Origin: Hanamia caeni
GTDB taxonomy: Bacteria; Bacteroidota; Bacteroidia; Chitinophagales; Chitinophagaceae
Length of the DNA stretch: 64,000 nucleotides
Reading direction: 5' to 3'
Assembly: GCF_003721595.1 (NCBI RefSeq)
Contig: NZ_RJJR01000019.1
Location: 1-64,000 of the forward strand
Below are positions 53,818 to 61,723 of this stretch, one piece after another; position 1 is the stretch's first letter, and each line of letters begins with the position of its first letter. Both the position numbers and the translations under genes were made by a program. The notes beneath the pieces are model-generated. The model was not told the DNA's origin and ran no database searches. It saw only the letters and a list, made by a program, of their open reading frames with translations.

Positions 53818-54143
53818 ATTAATTTTTACTTACAGTTTTACGAATTATTAAGAATTGCAAAAATTATGTAAGCGTACCAATATGATTTCCGAAATCGGGA
53901 AAACGATTTTCGAAATTGGGAAAACACTCGTTAAGAAAAATAGAAATTAGCAGCTAACATCCTCCCTTATGCAGTACAGGCAAGCACTTCAGCATTTTTA
54001 AAAAAATAGAATTTGATATAGTCAGGAATAGCGGTAAATAAACAAATAACTGGATTTTATTTTTCTGCTTTAGTGAAATAAAAAAGCCAACGTTAGCTTC
54101 ACCAAATAATTTATTTTACAAAAAAATCACTTTCAAAAAGATT
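53818..54143. other. Intergenic region, 326 bp
   Basis: Promoter region of the siderophore receptor. Besides the tandem 21-bp repeat (53885-53926) it is A/T-rich with no gene-like frame. No Fur box of the classical type was recognised. Confidence 0.5.
53885..53926. promoter_or_regulatory. Two tandem 21-bp direct repeats upstream of the siderophore receptor
   Basis: Copy 1 (53885-53905) and copy 2 (53906-53926) match at 18 of 21 positions: ATTTYCGAAATYGGGAAAACR. Each copy also has internal dyad symmetry (TTTCCGA...TCGGGAAA in copy 1). A 21-bp period places both copies on the same DNA face, as for LytTR- or AraC-type dimers. The function is inferred. Confidence 0.6.
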
Positions 54144-54989
54144 TTACGAAACGCCGTCTTTTACGCCCCGGAAATATCCGACCGATTCAGCAATTCCGGG
54201 CAAAGGATCTTTCATATCTTTTTCAAATTCGATACCGCAATGGCCCGGATATTTTATTTTGCGAAGCGCCTTTACCAATGCCGGAAAATTAATAATTCCT
54301 CTTCCTGCCTCAATAGCTTTTCCATCCTGCTCCGCCTTTGTCACATCTTTTATGTGCATGTCAAAAATCCTCTTGTTGTATTTTAAAACGGCATTAGCAG
54401 GATCGACTCCGGCCCGCTGGGCGTGGCCAATATCGAGACAAAGCCCCATGCGAGGGTCTTTATTTTTTATCAGATCATAAGCTATCTGCGGATTAGGATA
54501 CATTTTATCTTCCGGCCCATGGTTGTGAATAGCCAGCTTTATATTGTATGATTTTACTTTTTCCTGAACGTAATCAATCTGGTCGTGTTCCGGCACTCCG
54601 ATGATCATCGAAACGCCCACATTTTTTGCATATTCAAAAGCCTGGTCCACTTCTGCTTTGTTTTTCATATAAATAACGCCAACTCCATAAATGCTGACGC
54701 CGCCATCTTTGTATTCCTTTACCACTTCATCAATTTTCTCTTTCGTACTGTCGTAAGGCAAATGAAAGTTTTTTAAAGTCATCGCATGAATATCCAGCCG
54801 CTGCATCATTTTGATGGATTGGGGAATATCAAAATTCAAAAACGTGTAATCGGCGATGCCCAAAGGAAGCGAGGCATCTTCTTTTGGAGCGCTATAAGCA
54901 AAAGAGCCCGCGCTGCTTAGCACCGGGCTTAAGGTAGCTGCAGCAATTCCGAAGGTGGTTTTCTTTAAAAAAATTCTTCTTGAATCCAT
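54144..54989 (-). CDS. Sugar phosphate isomerase/epimerase-like TIM-barrel protein, Tat-exported
   Basis: The 281-residue protein begins with a twin-arginine signal (SRRIFLKK) followed by a hydrophobic stretch. The core is a xylose-isomerase-like barrel of the AP-endonuclease-2 superfamily: MQRLDIHAMTLKNFHLP, IGVPEHDQID, LAIHNHGPEDKMY (metal ligands), LCLDIGHAQRAGVDP, FDMHIKDVTKAEQDG and CGIEFEKDM. The conserved Glu, Asp, His set suggests a metal-bound keto-aldose isomerase or epimerase, here in the periplasm. Substrate unknown. Confidence 0.88.
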   Translation of the reverse strand: MDSRRIFLKKTTFGIAAATLSPVLSSAGSFAYSAPKEDASLPLGIADYTFLNFDIPQSIKMMQRLDIHAMTLKNFHLPYDSTKEKIDEVVKEYKDGGVSIYGVGVIYMKNKAEVDQAFEYAKNVGVSMIIGVPEHDQIDYVQEKVKSYNIKLAIHNHGPEDKMYPNPQIAYDLIKNKDPRMGLCLDIGHAQRAGVDPANAVLKYNKRIFDMHIKDVTKAEQDGKAIEAGRGIINFPALVKALRKIKYPGHCGIEFEKDMKDPLPGIAESVGYFRGVKDGVS

Positions 54990-55158
54990 TGTTTATAATT
55001 TATTTAGAAATTTTTTTCTAATTACAAAAATATAAATTTTGGCTATTTGTTGCTTTACTATTTTTTTATCCCGTTGGCCAGACCAGACGAGGATAAACTT
55101 CCTGAATGCAGATTTTGCCAGGCAATTTAAGAAAGCATTCGTTGGAGATATTCTTTTT

Positions 55159-56109
55159 TTATGCAACCAACTGCATGTGCTTTTTCATAATAAAATCTTC
55201 TTTGCGCGCTGTGCCTGCCGTAAATGTGAATGCCTGTTCAACAGGCTCGTAACCTGGCCTTGTGATATTGAAAACGTAAGTTCCTTCTGCAATGTGAGAA
55301 ATGCAGTAGTAACCTTTGCTATCAGCAATCGCCGTATATTTTTGATTATGAGACTGGATGGTTGCTCCTTCGACCGGGTGATTAACTTCATCGGTAATAT
55401 AGCCGCTGAAGCTGGCTGAGCCTTTGCCGGAGTGGACAGAAACGAGGTAATTAAAAATAAACTGCCTCTTTATGATGGCATCATACCTGAATATTTGCTG
55501 GCCATCTTTCAGCATTTCTATGGCGCTTTCATAAATGGCATTGTTGGCATTTATTTTTAATTGTGTAGCCATTTGGTTTTCCATTGTGATACTGCCAAAT
55601 GCCATTGACAGGCCAATGAATTTGTCACCATCTGCCACAAACCTCGTTTGGAATTTTTCAGGCATATTATTGCCCTCCGTAAGCGCTTCTTTGTTATTTC
55701 TTATAAATGTACCAGCCACATCTGCCAGGCTGCGAACGGCGCTCCAGTTGTATAAAGCCGCTTTGGTATAAATTGAAGCCCCCGCCGCTTCCAGTTTGAT
55801 AGCTGCCATGTCTTTGCCGAACGCTTTGTTGATATAAAGCTTAAGCAACTGCCAGTTGTCCATTACCTGCCTGCCCGCCAATTGTAAATCAATGCGCGCT
55901 TCTTTGCTTGTGGCCCTGTTGTGGAGAATTCCCGGAAGTTCCCTTGCTTTCCGTACTGATGCTATTGCCTCATAAATAAATGCTTCGGTATAATAAGCCT
56001 TAAATCCGGCAAATGTTTCAAGATTTTTTCTACACAATTCCCAGGAAGACAGACAAACAGCATAGAGAATTTCCTGGGGAATATTGTATTTTTTGCTCTT
56101 TTCATTCAT
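55159..56109 (-). CDS. Protein of unknown function with C-terminal carboxypeptidase-regulatory-like domain
   Basis: Taken from the ATG at 56109 (MNEKSKK), the 316-residue product has an all-helical N-terminal part of about 215 residues (SSWELCRKNLETFAGFKAYY, then RKARELPGILHNRATSK) and a C-terminal beta-sandwich of about 85 residues (FSGYITDEVNHPVEGATI, then GYYCISHIAEGTYVF). The latter resembles CarboxypepD_reg domains, normally extracellular, yet no signal peptide is visible. The family is unknown to me; similar helical-plus-sandwich proteins are frequent in Chitinophagaceae. The gene is single. Confidence 0.65.
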   Translation of the reverse strand: MNEKSKKYNIPQEILYAVCLSSWELCRKNLETFAGFKAYYTEAFIYEAIASVRKARELPGILHNRATSKEARIDLQLAGRQVMDNWQLLKLYINKAFGKDMAAIKLEAAGASIYTKAALYNWSAVRSLADVAGTFIRNNKEALTEGNNMPEKFQTRFVADGDKFIGLSMAFGSITMENQMATQLKINANNAIYESAIEMLKDGQQIFRYDAIIKRQFIFNYLVSVHSGKGSASFSGYITDEVNHPVEGATIQSHNQKYTAIADSKGYYCISHIAEGTYVFNITRPGYEPVEQAFTFTAGTARKEDFIMKKHMQLVA

Positions 56110-56130
56110 AATATAAGATTTATCAATCAA

Positions 56131-56570
56131 TCAGTTTGTTTATACCAAACGAATATCCGGGTACTTTTATTTTGACAGGCTCATCCATTCCGATACAATC
56201 AAGTACGCTGAGAGAACGAACTCCATATCTTTTAATCATGTGAGTTCATTTGTCTCATTTGTACTTATAACCGGCGCTTATTGGCAGTTATCTGCACTTT
56301 AGCCGCACCTATCTTCAACGTATTGGCAGATATCCGGCGCTACTTTGTCAATATCTGAACAATTGATGCAGGCCGCTGTGCTTACTATACAGGTATCTAA
56401 AATTAATTGGCTGTTATTTGTAGATTTGGGAGAGGCATCTGTAGATTATTGGTGCTTATTTATGCAATCCGGGCGGACCGCTGGCGGTTTAAAAAACTAT
56501 GAATGAAATATAATGGTTTAGTGACGGTCAGGCACAGGTCGGGAGACCTGCGCCAGCATGATGTACATTG
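56131..56570. other. Intergenic region, 440 bp, with related short segments
   Basis: The gap holds two related segments, CTTATTGGCAGTTATCTGCA and GTATTGGCAGATATCCGGCG (56277 and 56317 region), and further on TGGCTGTTATTTGTAGATTT-like stretches. There is also a REP-like hairpin at 56531-56554. It looks like degenerate repeat or decayed sequence; no open frame is convincing. Confidence 0.45.
56531..56554. repeat. REP-like hairpin
   Basis: GGCACAGGTC (56531-56540) and GACCTGCGCC (56545-56554) form a stem with a GGGA loop, a single A/C mismatch, and no T run. It is similar in style to the palindromes at 51318 and 58087 and lies close to the end of the gene at 56571. Confidence 0.65.
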
Positions 56571-57110
56571 TCAAAATAATCTCACGCCTATTGCTAAACT
56601 TAAGGAACCAAAATCTGCATTAGCTATCTTAGTCCGATTAAAAACATTAATGTAAGAAATCTTTCCCGTCCACCTTTGAGTTTTTGAAAAATAGAATCCA
56701 AATGAAGGTTTTATACCTAAGTAAGTTTGTCCACTGATAAAACCAGGTCCAGCCATAAATGATACATAGACACTTTGGTTGGGGTGAAATGAAGCACCCG
56801 CAAGCAAATTTACCATTCCTTCAACAGCGTTGTCATTATTTGGTATGCTTCCATCAGGATTCAAACGCAAAACTTTATTATCTTCCAAATAAGTGTCTGC
56901 TGTAAGTTCAATTGTGGGTTTAAACTTAGTTTTGTTAATTAAGAATGCCTGAAGTCCAAGTCCCACTCCCCAAGGGTTGTTACCACTGGTATAGTCGTAA
57001 AGTGTATTGTTATAATTTGCGAAGATGTAAGAAGATATTTTTCTTGTCGTCTGACCAAAAGCCTGTGCCAAAAGAAAACAAAATAAAAATGTTGGAATAA
57101 GTTTTTTCAT
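56571..57110 (-). CDS. Outer-membrane beta-barrel-like protein of unknown function
   Basis: A 179-residue secreted protein: signal peptide 1-20 (ending AFGQ), then alternating beta strands (SYIFANYNNTLYDYTSGNNP, KFKPTIELTADTY, MVNLLAGASFHPN, YVSFMAGPGFIS) and a final SLSLAIGVRLF with C-terminal Phe. This fits a small outer-membrane barrel of 8 strands. No family name can be given. It lies next to the accessory segment with the HNH pseudogene, with a 25-bp gap. Confidence 0.7.
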   Translation of the reverse strand: MKKLIPTFLFCFLLAQAFGQTTRKISSYIFANYNNTLYDYTSGNNPWGVGLGLQAFLINKTKFKPTIELTADTYLEDNKVLRLNPDGSIPNNDNAVEGMVNLLAGASFHPNQSVYVSFMAGPGFISGQTYLGIKPSFGFYFSKTQRWTGKISYINVFNRTKIANADFGSLSLAIGVRLF

Positions 57111-57135
57111 TGTTAGTTGTTGTTGAGTTAGCAGT

Positions 57136-57725
57136 TTAGTATTTTATTTGATCTTGTATTTCTTTTTTTGCTTTTATGAGAGCAGTTTTCCATTGGCTTA
57201 TATAGTTGTCTTTTTCATAATCAGGATTTTTGTTTGATAGGTCAATAAAATAATTAATAAGTCCATCCCAATTTGAAAGTTGTCCTTTGTTATGAAGTGT
57301 CCAACCAAGTTCTTCTATTGTCCAGTTAGATTTTGCTGAATTACGAATCATTGAAGTGGTTATCCAATTGTTCTCGTTGTCTTGTCCGCCTCTTGCAACA
57401 GGAACTAAATGGTCAATCGTTGGGCATAATTCCCAATAAATTAAATGCGTTTCTGTCATCTTCCAGTTTTTGTGATACCTAAAGATTTCCGGAAACTCGA
57501 TTGTCAATAACTTAATCAATCCAGGAAATAATAATTTGTCACCTGAATACTGTCTATAAAACCGTCTCTAAGAAAAACACGGCACATTTGGTATTTTGAA
57601 TATTGCCGTTTTAAAACGGTGTTGGATGCAAACGGATAATGTGTTGTTGCAAAATCAAAGCAATCATTCTTTTTATCGTCAAGCAGGAGTTCACACAAAT
57701 TTTTTATTATTAACGCTTTGTCCAT
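57136..57725 (-). pseudogene. HNH endonuclease, split by a single-base frameshift
   Basis: The ATG at 57725 opens a frame (HYPFASNTVLKRQYSKYQM, then VFLRDGFID) that stops at 57516. The second half, IKLLTIEFPEIF, KMTETHLIYWELCPTIDHL and the HNH-like VPVARGGQDNENNW with TTSMIRNSAKSNW, is in another frame. Between them the frame-corrected sequence reads RYSGDKLLFPG. One missing base near 57548-57555, where AGTATT probably was AGGTATT, explains the break. Joined, the protein would be 196 residues, an HNH nuclease of unknown target. Either pseudogene or sequence error. The lipoprotein gene upstream overlaps the start by 35 bp. Confidence 0.75.
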
Positions 57726-57933
57726 TTTGGTGTCGCAACATTACAGCCAACACAATATTACAACTTTTAACTGCATTTACTGTCGCTGTTACTTTGATAA
57801 CTGCTGGCCTGTCAATAATTTGCCTGATCGTCGGAACTCCGGGAAAACATTCATCGGTATGGCCAGCCTTTTTGCAAGAACCAACTATTAGAGATAAAAA
57901 CAGAAAAATTATAAATTTAAAATTGTTTCGCAT
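57691..57933 (-). CDS. Putative lipoprotein, probably truncated
   Basis: The 80-residue frame has a good lipoprotein signal (NNFKFIIFLFLSLIVGSC, then KKAG). The mature part begins DECFPGVPTIRQIIDRPAVIK and then turns into low-quality sequence (TATVNAVKSCNIVLAVMLRHQ). It resembles the N-terminus of longer Bacteroidota lipoproteins, with the C-terminal part lost at the HNH gene start. No function can be assigned. Confidence 0.5.
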   Translation of the reverse strand: MRNNFKFIIFLFLSLIVGSCKKAGHTDECFPGVPTIRQIIDRPAVIKVTATVNAVKSCNIVLAVMLRHQNGQSVNNKKFV

Positions 57934-58086
57934 AAGAATTTTTATCATGACACTACAAACCTGGAGAACGTTGCATCAATAGCCACTCCGGTAATTCACC
58001 ACCTTCAGATTTGGTTTCCTTCAGGCATATCTTAAAATTAAAAGCTTAGTCTTTTGTTCGTTTACTGACAGAATCCTTTTTCCATC

Positions 58087-58118
58087 AGGGTTGCCAACCT
58101 TCGAAGGTTGGTAACCCT
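58087..58118. repeat. REP-like palindrome
   Basis: AGGGTTGCCAACCTTC and GAAGGTTGGTAACCCT are complementary except for one G/T pair, a 32-bp near-perfect palindrome. It starts two bases past the stop codon (58120-58122) of the C-terminal restriction-gene remnant, so it may act as its old terminator, but no T run is present. Confidence 0.75.
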
Positions 58119-58119
58119 A

Positions 58120-58305
58120 TTACTCCATCTCCCCCACCACCTTCATCGTTTCCACGCTCACCGCGCAAACGCGCTTCAACAAATCAATCACCTGATCTTT
58201 ATAATCAGCGAATTTATACGTGTTGAATTTTTCTGTTATCGTTGGGTCTTTGGGTTTCTTTTCTTTATATTGAACGAGTATCCATTCGAGGGCCGGGGGA
58301 CATTT
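58120..58305 (-). pseudogene. C-terminal remnant of a larger restriction-modification gene
   Basis: In minus-strand frame, the segment before the TAA at 58120-58122 reads PPALEWILVQYKEKKPKD, then PTITEKFNTYKFADYKDQVI and DLLKRVCAVSVETMKVV. From memory this is the end of large fused restriction-modification proteins of the type ISP/IIG kind (methyltransferase with helicase-like domains). The start codon and body are missing; the restriction gene immediately upstream ends with TAA at 58306-58308 in the same frame. The matching N-terminal remnant is at 60876-61163. Together they look like the two ends of one gene whose middle was replaced. Confidence 0.65.
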
Positions 58306-59241
58306 TTACCTTGGCCCAATAAAACGATCTCCATTAAAATGGATCATGTGAGCAGGAAAATCGACCACCCAGACTTCTGTTTCCCACGCAATGTTGGACG
58401 AATGCTTATTTAATTCAGCAAAATCGGGGAACGCTGTAACATAAATTTTCCCTGCTTTACAATCTTTCAATAATTCTTCTAATTCAATGACTCTTTTTGG
58501 TGAAACCGGGCCATGAGAAGTTACCGCTTCAACTAAAAAGAGCCAGTTTCTTTTTCTGTCAAATAGAACAACATCTGGTAATTTGCTATGTTGTGTGATT
58601 GGAATTCCAATTTCTTTCAAAACTTTTTTGTCAACATATAGATCTTTATTTGAAGTATCACCCAAATACAATACTTCACTTCCGTTTGCAAAACGTGCCG
58701 CAAAATCTTGTACAATTGCTGCCTGTACGATATTATGTTTTCCTGGAGAAAGTTTAAGAGTCTTACCATTACTTAACTTTACCGGAATCAGATTTTGCTT
58801 TCTTTCTTTAAGATATCGTTTTGAAAGTTCCCCTACTTCAGATTTAAATCTTTTTGCTGATTCTTTCCACGCTTTTGTGCCATAAGCTTTAATTGCTTCG
58901 AGAGCTTCAGTAGTTAATGCATAATGAGCATTGGGGCTATTAACAGGAAGAGAAGGATTATCAGGATTATAATCGGCTATTCTTGCCTGAACAAATTGGT
59001 GAAGAACCTGTCTGCGAAAAGTTTCTCTTGTGTTAGGTGCGTACTCTTTTTTATAAACATCCTTACAAAATGCCATGATACCTTTTGAAATTTTTTGGCT
59101 TTCTCTTGTGGCATTTGCCCATTTACGGTTCGGTTTGATTCCAGAAAGTGCTAATAAAGTATAAGCAGAAATTTCATTTTGTTGAGCTACAGGCAATCCT
59201 AATTCTTTAAGAATTGTTTTTGCCTCATCAATTTTACTCAT
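58306..59241 (-). CDS. BsuBI/PstI-type restriction endonuclease
   Basis: The 311-residue protein (from ATG at 59241) matches the BsuBI/PstI family, which cuts CTGCAG. It has the helical N-terminal region (ISAYTLLALSGIKPNRKWANA, then RETFRRQVLHQFVQARI), and a nuclease core with LPDVVLFDRKRNWLFLVEAV: Asp of PDVV and Glu of VEAV, followed by TSHGPVSPKR, form the PD-(D/E)xK-like active site. The end is WVVDFPAHMIHFNGDRF. It overlaps the methyltransferase gene upstream by 8 bp, an order that lets modification come first. Recognition of CTGCAG is inferred from the family. Confidence 0.9.
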   Translation of the reverse strand: MSKIDEAKTILKELGLPVAQQNEISAYTLLALSGIKPNRKWANATRESQKISKGIMAFCKDVYKKEYAPNTRETFRRQVLHQFVQARIADYNPDNPSLPVNSPNAHYALTTEALEAIKAYGTKAWKESAKRFKSEVGELSKRYLKERKQNLIPVKLSNGKTLKLSPGKHNIVQAAIVQDFAARFANGSEVLYLGDTSNKDLYVDKKVLKEIGIPITQHSKLPDVVLFDRKRNWLFLVEAVTSHGPVSPKRVIELEELLKDCKAGKIYVTAFPDFAELNKHSSNIAWETEVWVVDFPAHMIHFNGDRFIGPR

Positions 59242-60829
59242 AAGCAAATAAATGTTTTAACTGAAAGTGTTCATTTATGATTTGGTCAATCTTTGATTGG
59301 GAAAAATCGTTCAATAAAATTATCTGGTTGCCAATTGCTTTAATTTCGTCTAACGGCGGAAATGGCATTTCTCTTAATTCTGTGGCGCTGACGTTTATAT
59401 TTCCATTGAATGTCCTAAAATAAGTATCGAAAAGGTTGCTATTTAATAATGCAGAAATACCTAAAATTTCATTTCTCTGAAGAAGACCTTTTCGTCTGAA
59501 GATGTAATTCAAATGGTTTTCAACACCAATAAACTCACCTTGAGAGATATCTGCAAAGTAAGGACAGGCAACTAATCTGCTCTTGTCATCTTTAGCACTG
59601 AAGCGACGCAGAAAAATATAATTTTTATTCGGCAGCAAAAGCGATTTGGTGGCTTCGCAATATTGAATGTATTGCGGCTTATTTCGTTTCACTACAGGCC
59701 ACTCGAAATGCATTTTTGATGTATTGATTAATTGGTAGAGCGGAACTAAAAAAATATTTCCATTTTGATGTTCTTCGAATAAATATTCTGCTGCCCTGAA
59801 TGAGACTACTGGCCCTGTAGAAATTTGGATATCATATTTCTGCAAATTTCCTGCCCACGATTTAAAAAGCTTAATCACATTATCATCCGTTTTGTTTGCT
59901 GGCAGGTGTATTATTTTTTCCTTAGTTTTAAAATCAATTAATTCGTCAGTGCTATATAACTTTTCCGTATAACTATTAATGTCTTTTATTCCATTTGAAT
60001 GTGTTACGAGAATAGAAGAAAGGTTGCCATTCATTTTTTGTTTTTTTCCTTTCAAAATCAATGTTTCCTGCAAAACATTATCCCGATCAAAAGTGTCGGT
60101 TCTGGAACCAAACAAATGAATTTGCTGAATCCCGATCTCATCAAAAAAGGCTTTACGGAAAGCCCGAAAATAATTTCCAGATGCAAAACTTCTCGGAGTA
60201 ATAAAAATTAGTTCCCCATCCTCTTTTAAAAGCTTTGCAGCAACCATCATAAAAATTGAATAGATGTTTGGTTGTCCCCACACGATGGGTTTAGCAATAA
60301 CTGCACGTTTATCTTCTTTTGCTATTTTAAAATATGGTGGATTTGAAATAACAATGTCAAAAGTTGCATTTTTAGGTTGCGAAAAGAGCGTGGCATTTTG
60401 TTCAAAACAATCATTATTTGCAAGCACAAAATCGATAGTTTCAAGTTTTGAAACAAATTTGACTTTGTATTGCTTTAACCACTTGCCTAGATAATCAAGA
60501 ATCGCATTTGTATATGGCAAAATATCCGCATCGGTTTCATATGCAACTAATTCAATTTCTGCCAAATTATTATCCTGTCTGACAAGTGTTTCAACAAGAG
60601 AGCTTGAAAGAATCGCAGTTCCGCAACCAGGGTCTAATATTTTGACGTTATTTTTTGGCTGCGACGCAAGCCCTGCCATGAAATGAGCAATTTTTGTTGG
60701 CGTAAAAAACTGGCCGTTGATTTTTTTATGAATCGTTGTAACTTTCTTTGCATATAACTGTCCTAACCTATCCGCAAACTGGCTGGGCAGTTCCTTTTTA
60801 AATGGTTTAATTTCCACACTTCCCGTCAT
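59234..60829 (-). CDS. N6-adenine DNA methyltransferase of the BsuBI/PstI system
   Basis: The 531-residue enzyme has SAM motif I (ILDPGCGTAILSSSLVE, about 69), motif IV NPPY (about residue 163, IVISNPPYFKI) and an order typical of gamma-class N6-adenine enzymes. The C-terminal half, with FLVPLYQLINTSKMHFEWP and ISALLNSNLFDTYFRTFNGN, is the target recognition region seen in the M.BsuBI/Eco57I-like group. It methylates adenine in the site of the partner nuclease, probably CTGCAG, and protects host DNA. It is first in the operon and overlaps the nuclease gene by 8 bp. About 46 bp upstream lies the N-terminal remnant of an older restriction gene. Confidence 0.9.
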   Translation of the reverse strand: MTGSVEIKPFKKELPSQFADRLGQLYAKKVTTIHKKINGQFFTPTKIAHFMAGLASQPKNNVKILDPGCGTAILSSSLVETLVRQDNNLAEIELVAYETDADILPYTNAILDYLGKWLKQYKVKFVSKLETIDFVLANNDCFEQNATLFSQPKNATFDIVISNPPYFKIAKEDKRAVIAKPIVWGQPNIYSIFMMVAAKLLKEDGELIFITPRSFASGNYFRAFRKAFFDEIGIQQIHLFGSRTDTFDRDNVLQETLILKGKKQKMNGNLSSILVTHSNGIKDINSYTEKLYSTDELIDFKTKEKIIHLPANKTDDNVIKLFKSWAGNLQKYDIQISTGPVVSFRAAEYLFEEHQNGNIFLVPLYQLINTSKMHFEWPVVKRNKPQYIQYCEATKSLLLPNKNYIFLRRFSAKDDKSRLVACPYFADISQGEFIGVENHLNYIFRRKGLLQRNEILGISALLNSNLFDTYFRTFNGNINVSATELREMPFPPLDEIKAIGNQIILLNDFSQSKIDQIINEHFQLKHLFAYE

Positions 60830-60875
60830 GCCAACAAATTTAGTAAAAGTCTCTATTCAGGTTACAAATTTTTGA

Positions 60876-61163
60876 TCACCTAATTGTGAAGTATTTAAAA
60901 TTGAAACTACAACTTTCATCTTTGCTTTCCCAATAGCCCCAGTCGTTGCGCATGCTGTTTTTGATGGTGCCGTCAGGCGTAATAACTTTTCCGGCTTTGT
61001 TTTTTGTAGAGATTTCCGGTATCAGCATCAGGTCTTTGCTGCGGGCGTATTCATTCAGCAGGTTATAAAAGCTGTTGCGGATTGCCGTTTCCTTTTTGCT
61101 TCCTCCATAGTGAATGATCTTCTCAAGCTCTTTGTGGTATTGCTGAATTGCGTATATGCTCAT
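60876..61163 (-). pseudogene. N-terminal remnant of a larger restriction-modification gene
   Basis: The 95-codon frame starts MSIYAIQQYHKELEKIIHYG, then SKKETAIRNSFYNLLNEYAR, LMLIPEISTKNKAGKVITP, DGTIKNSMRNDWGYWESKDE. From memory this is the beginning of large fused restriction-modification enzymes whose proteins exceed 1000 residues. After ESKDE the sequence turns into ESCSFNFKYFTIR-stop with no relation to that family, so the gene is cut at about 60910. The C-terminal piece at 58120-58305 is in the same orientation on the far side of the BsuBI-type pair. The breakpoint and the methyltransferase start are about 80 bp apart. Confidence 0.7.
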
Positions 61164-61723
61164 TAGATGGTAATGGGATGGATTTCAAAGATATGGGAAT
61201 TTTTAGTTGGGTGTGGAGCATGGACTATTGGTTATTAATTATTGGATTATTAAATTATTAAATTAAGCCGTTGTGTGATTGAAAATAACCCCAAAAGCGC
61301 CGTAGACGCGTCATTTTGGTAGAATTGTTATATTTTAATTGGGTTGAGCCCTGTAGGGGCGACACAAAAATTATCGCCCCTGTCTGCCGACAGCCAGGCT
61401 TACATAGCTTTGTGATTTTATTAAATTTTTTCTACCAAACTAGCGCCCCTGTCTGCCGACAGGCAGACTTACAGGGTTTGAAAGAAATTATTTTGAATAT
61501 TTCAATCGCGCAACAAGTTAAATTATTTTTTGCCGCCGCCTGGTCTACCGGCCAACGACATAAAAGTTTCGGATAATTCTTCTGATCTCATTGGGTGAGA
61601 CCAGACCCTGGCGATAAAAATAAAAATCCTCGTTATTTGCTGCCCTACTGACCCGGTCAGGCGGGGTTGCTTCACTATTTTAAAAGTGACACCTTTTTGA
61701 AAAGCTGTCACTTTTGCTGCCTA
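61164..61723. other. Intergenic region, 560 bp, repeat-bearing
   Basis: A noncoding stretch between the restriction-gene remnant and the second susD gene. It contains two GC-rich hairpin repeats (listed separately), a GAGCCCTGTAGGGGCGACAC segment typical of degenerate dispersed repeats, and another GC-rich patch with CTGACCCGGTCAGGCGGGG near 61645. Open frames in it derive from the repeats and are not genes. Confidence 0.6.
61375..61462. repeat. Two copies of a REP-like CGCCCCTGTCTGCCGACAG repeat
   Basis: The 19-bp unit occurs at 61375-61393 and 61444-61462. CTGTC and GACAG in each copy form a stem with TGCC loop. A related fragment lies on the opposite strand at 20129-20149. The surrounding sequence around each copy (CAGGCTTACAT and CAGACTTACAG) is also similar, so the real unit may be about 30 bp. 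Confidence 0.85.

Noticed and set aside
61316..61576. An 86-codon plus-strand open frame
   Set aside because: It runs through the two REP-like repeats and its composition reflects them; no start context or protein motif.
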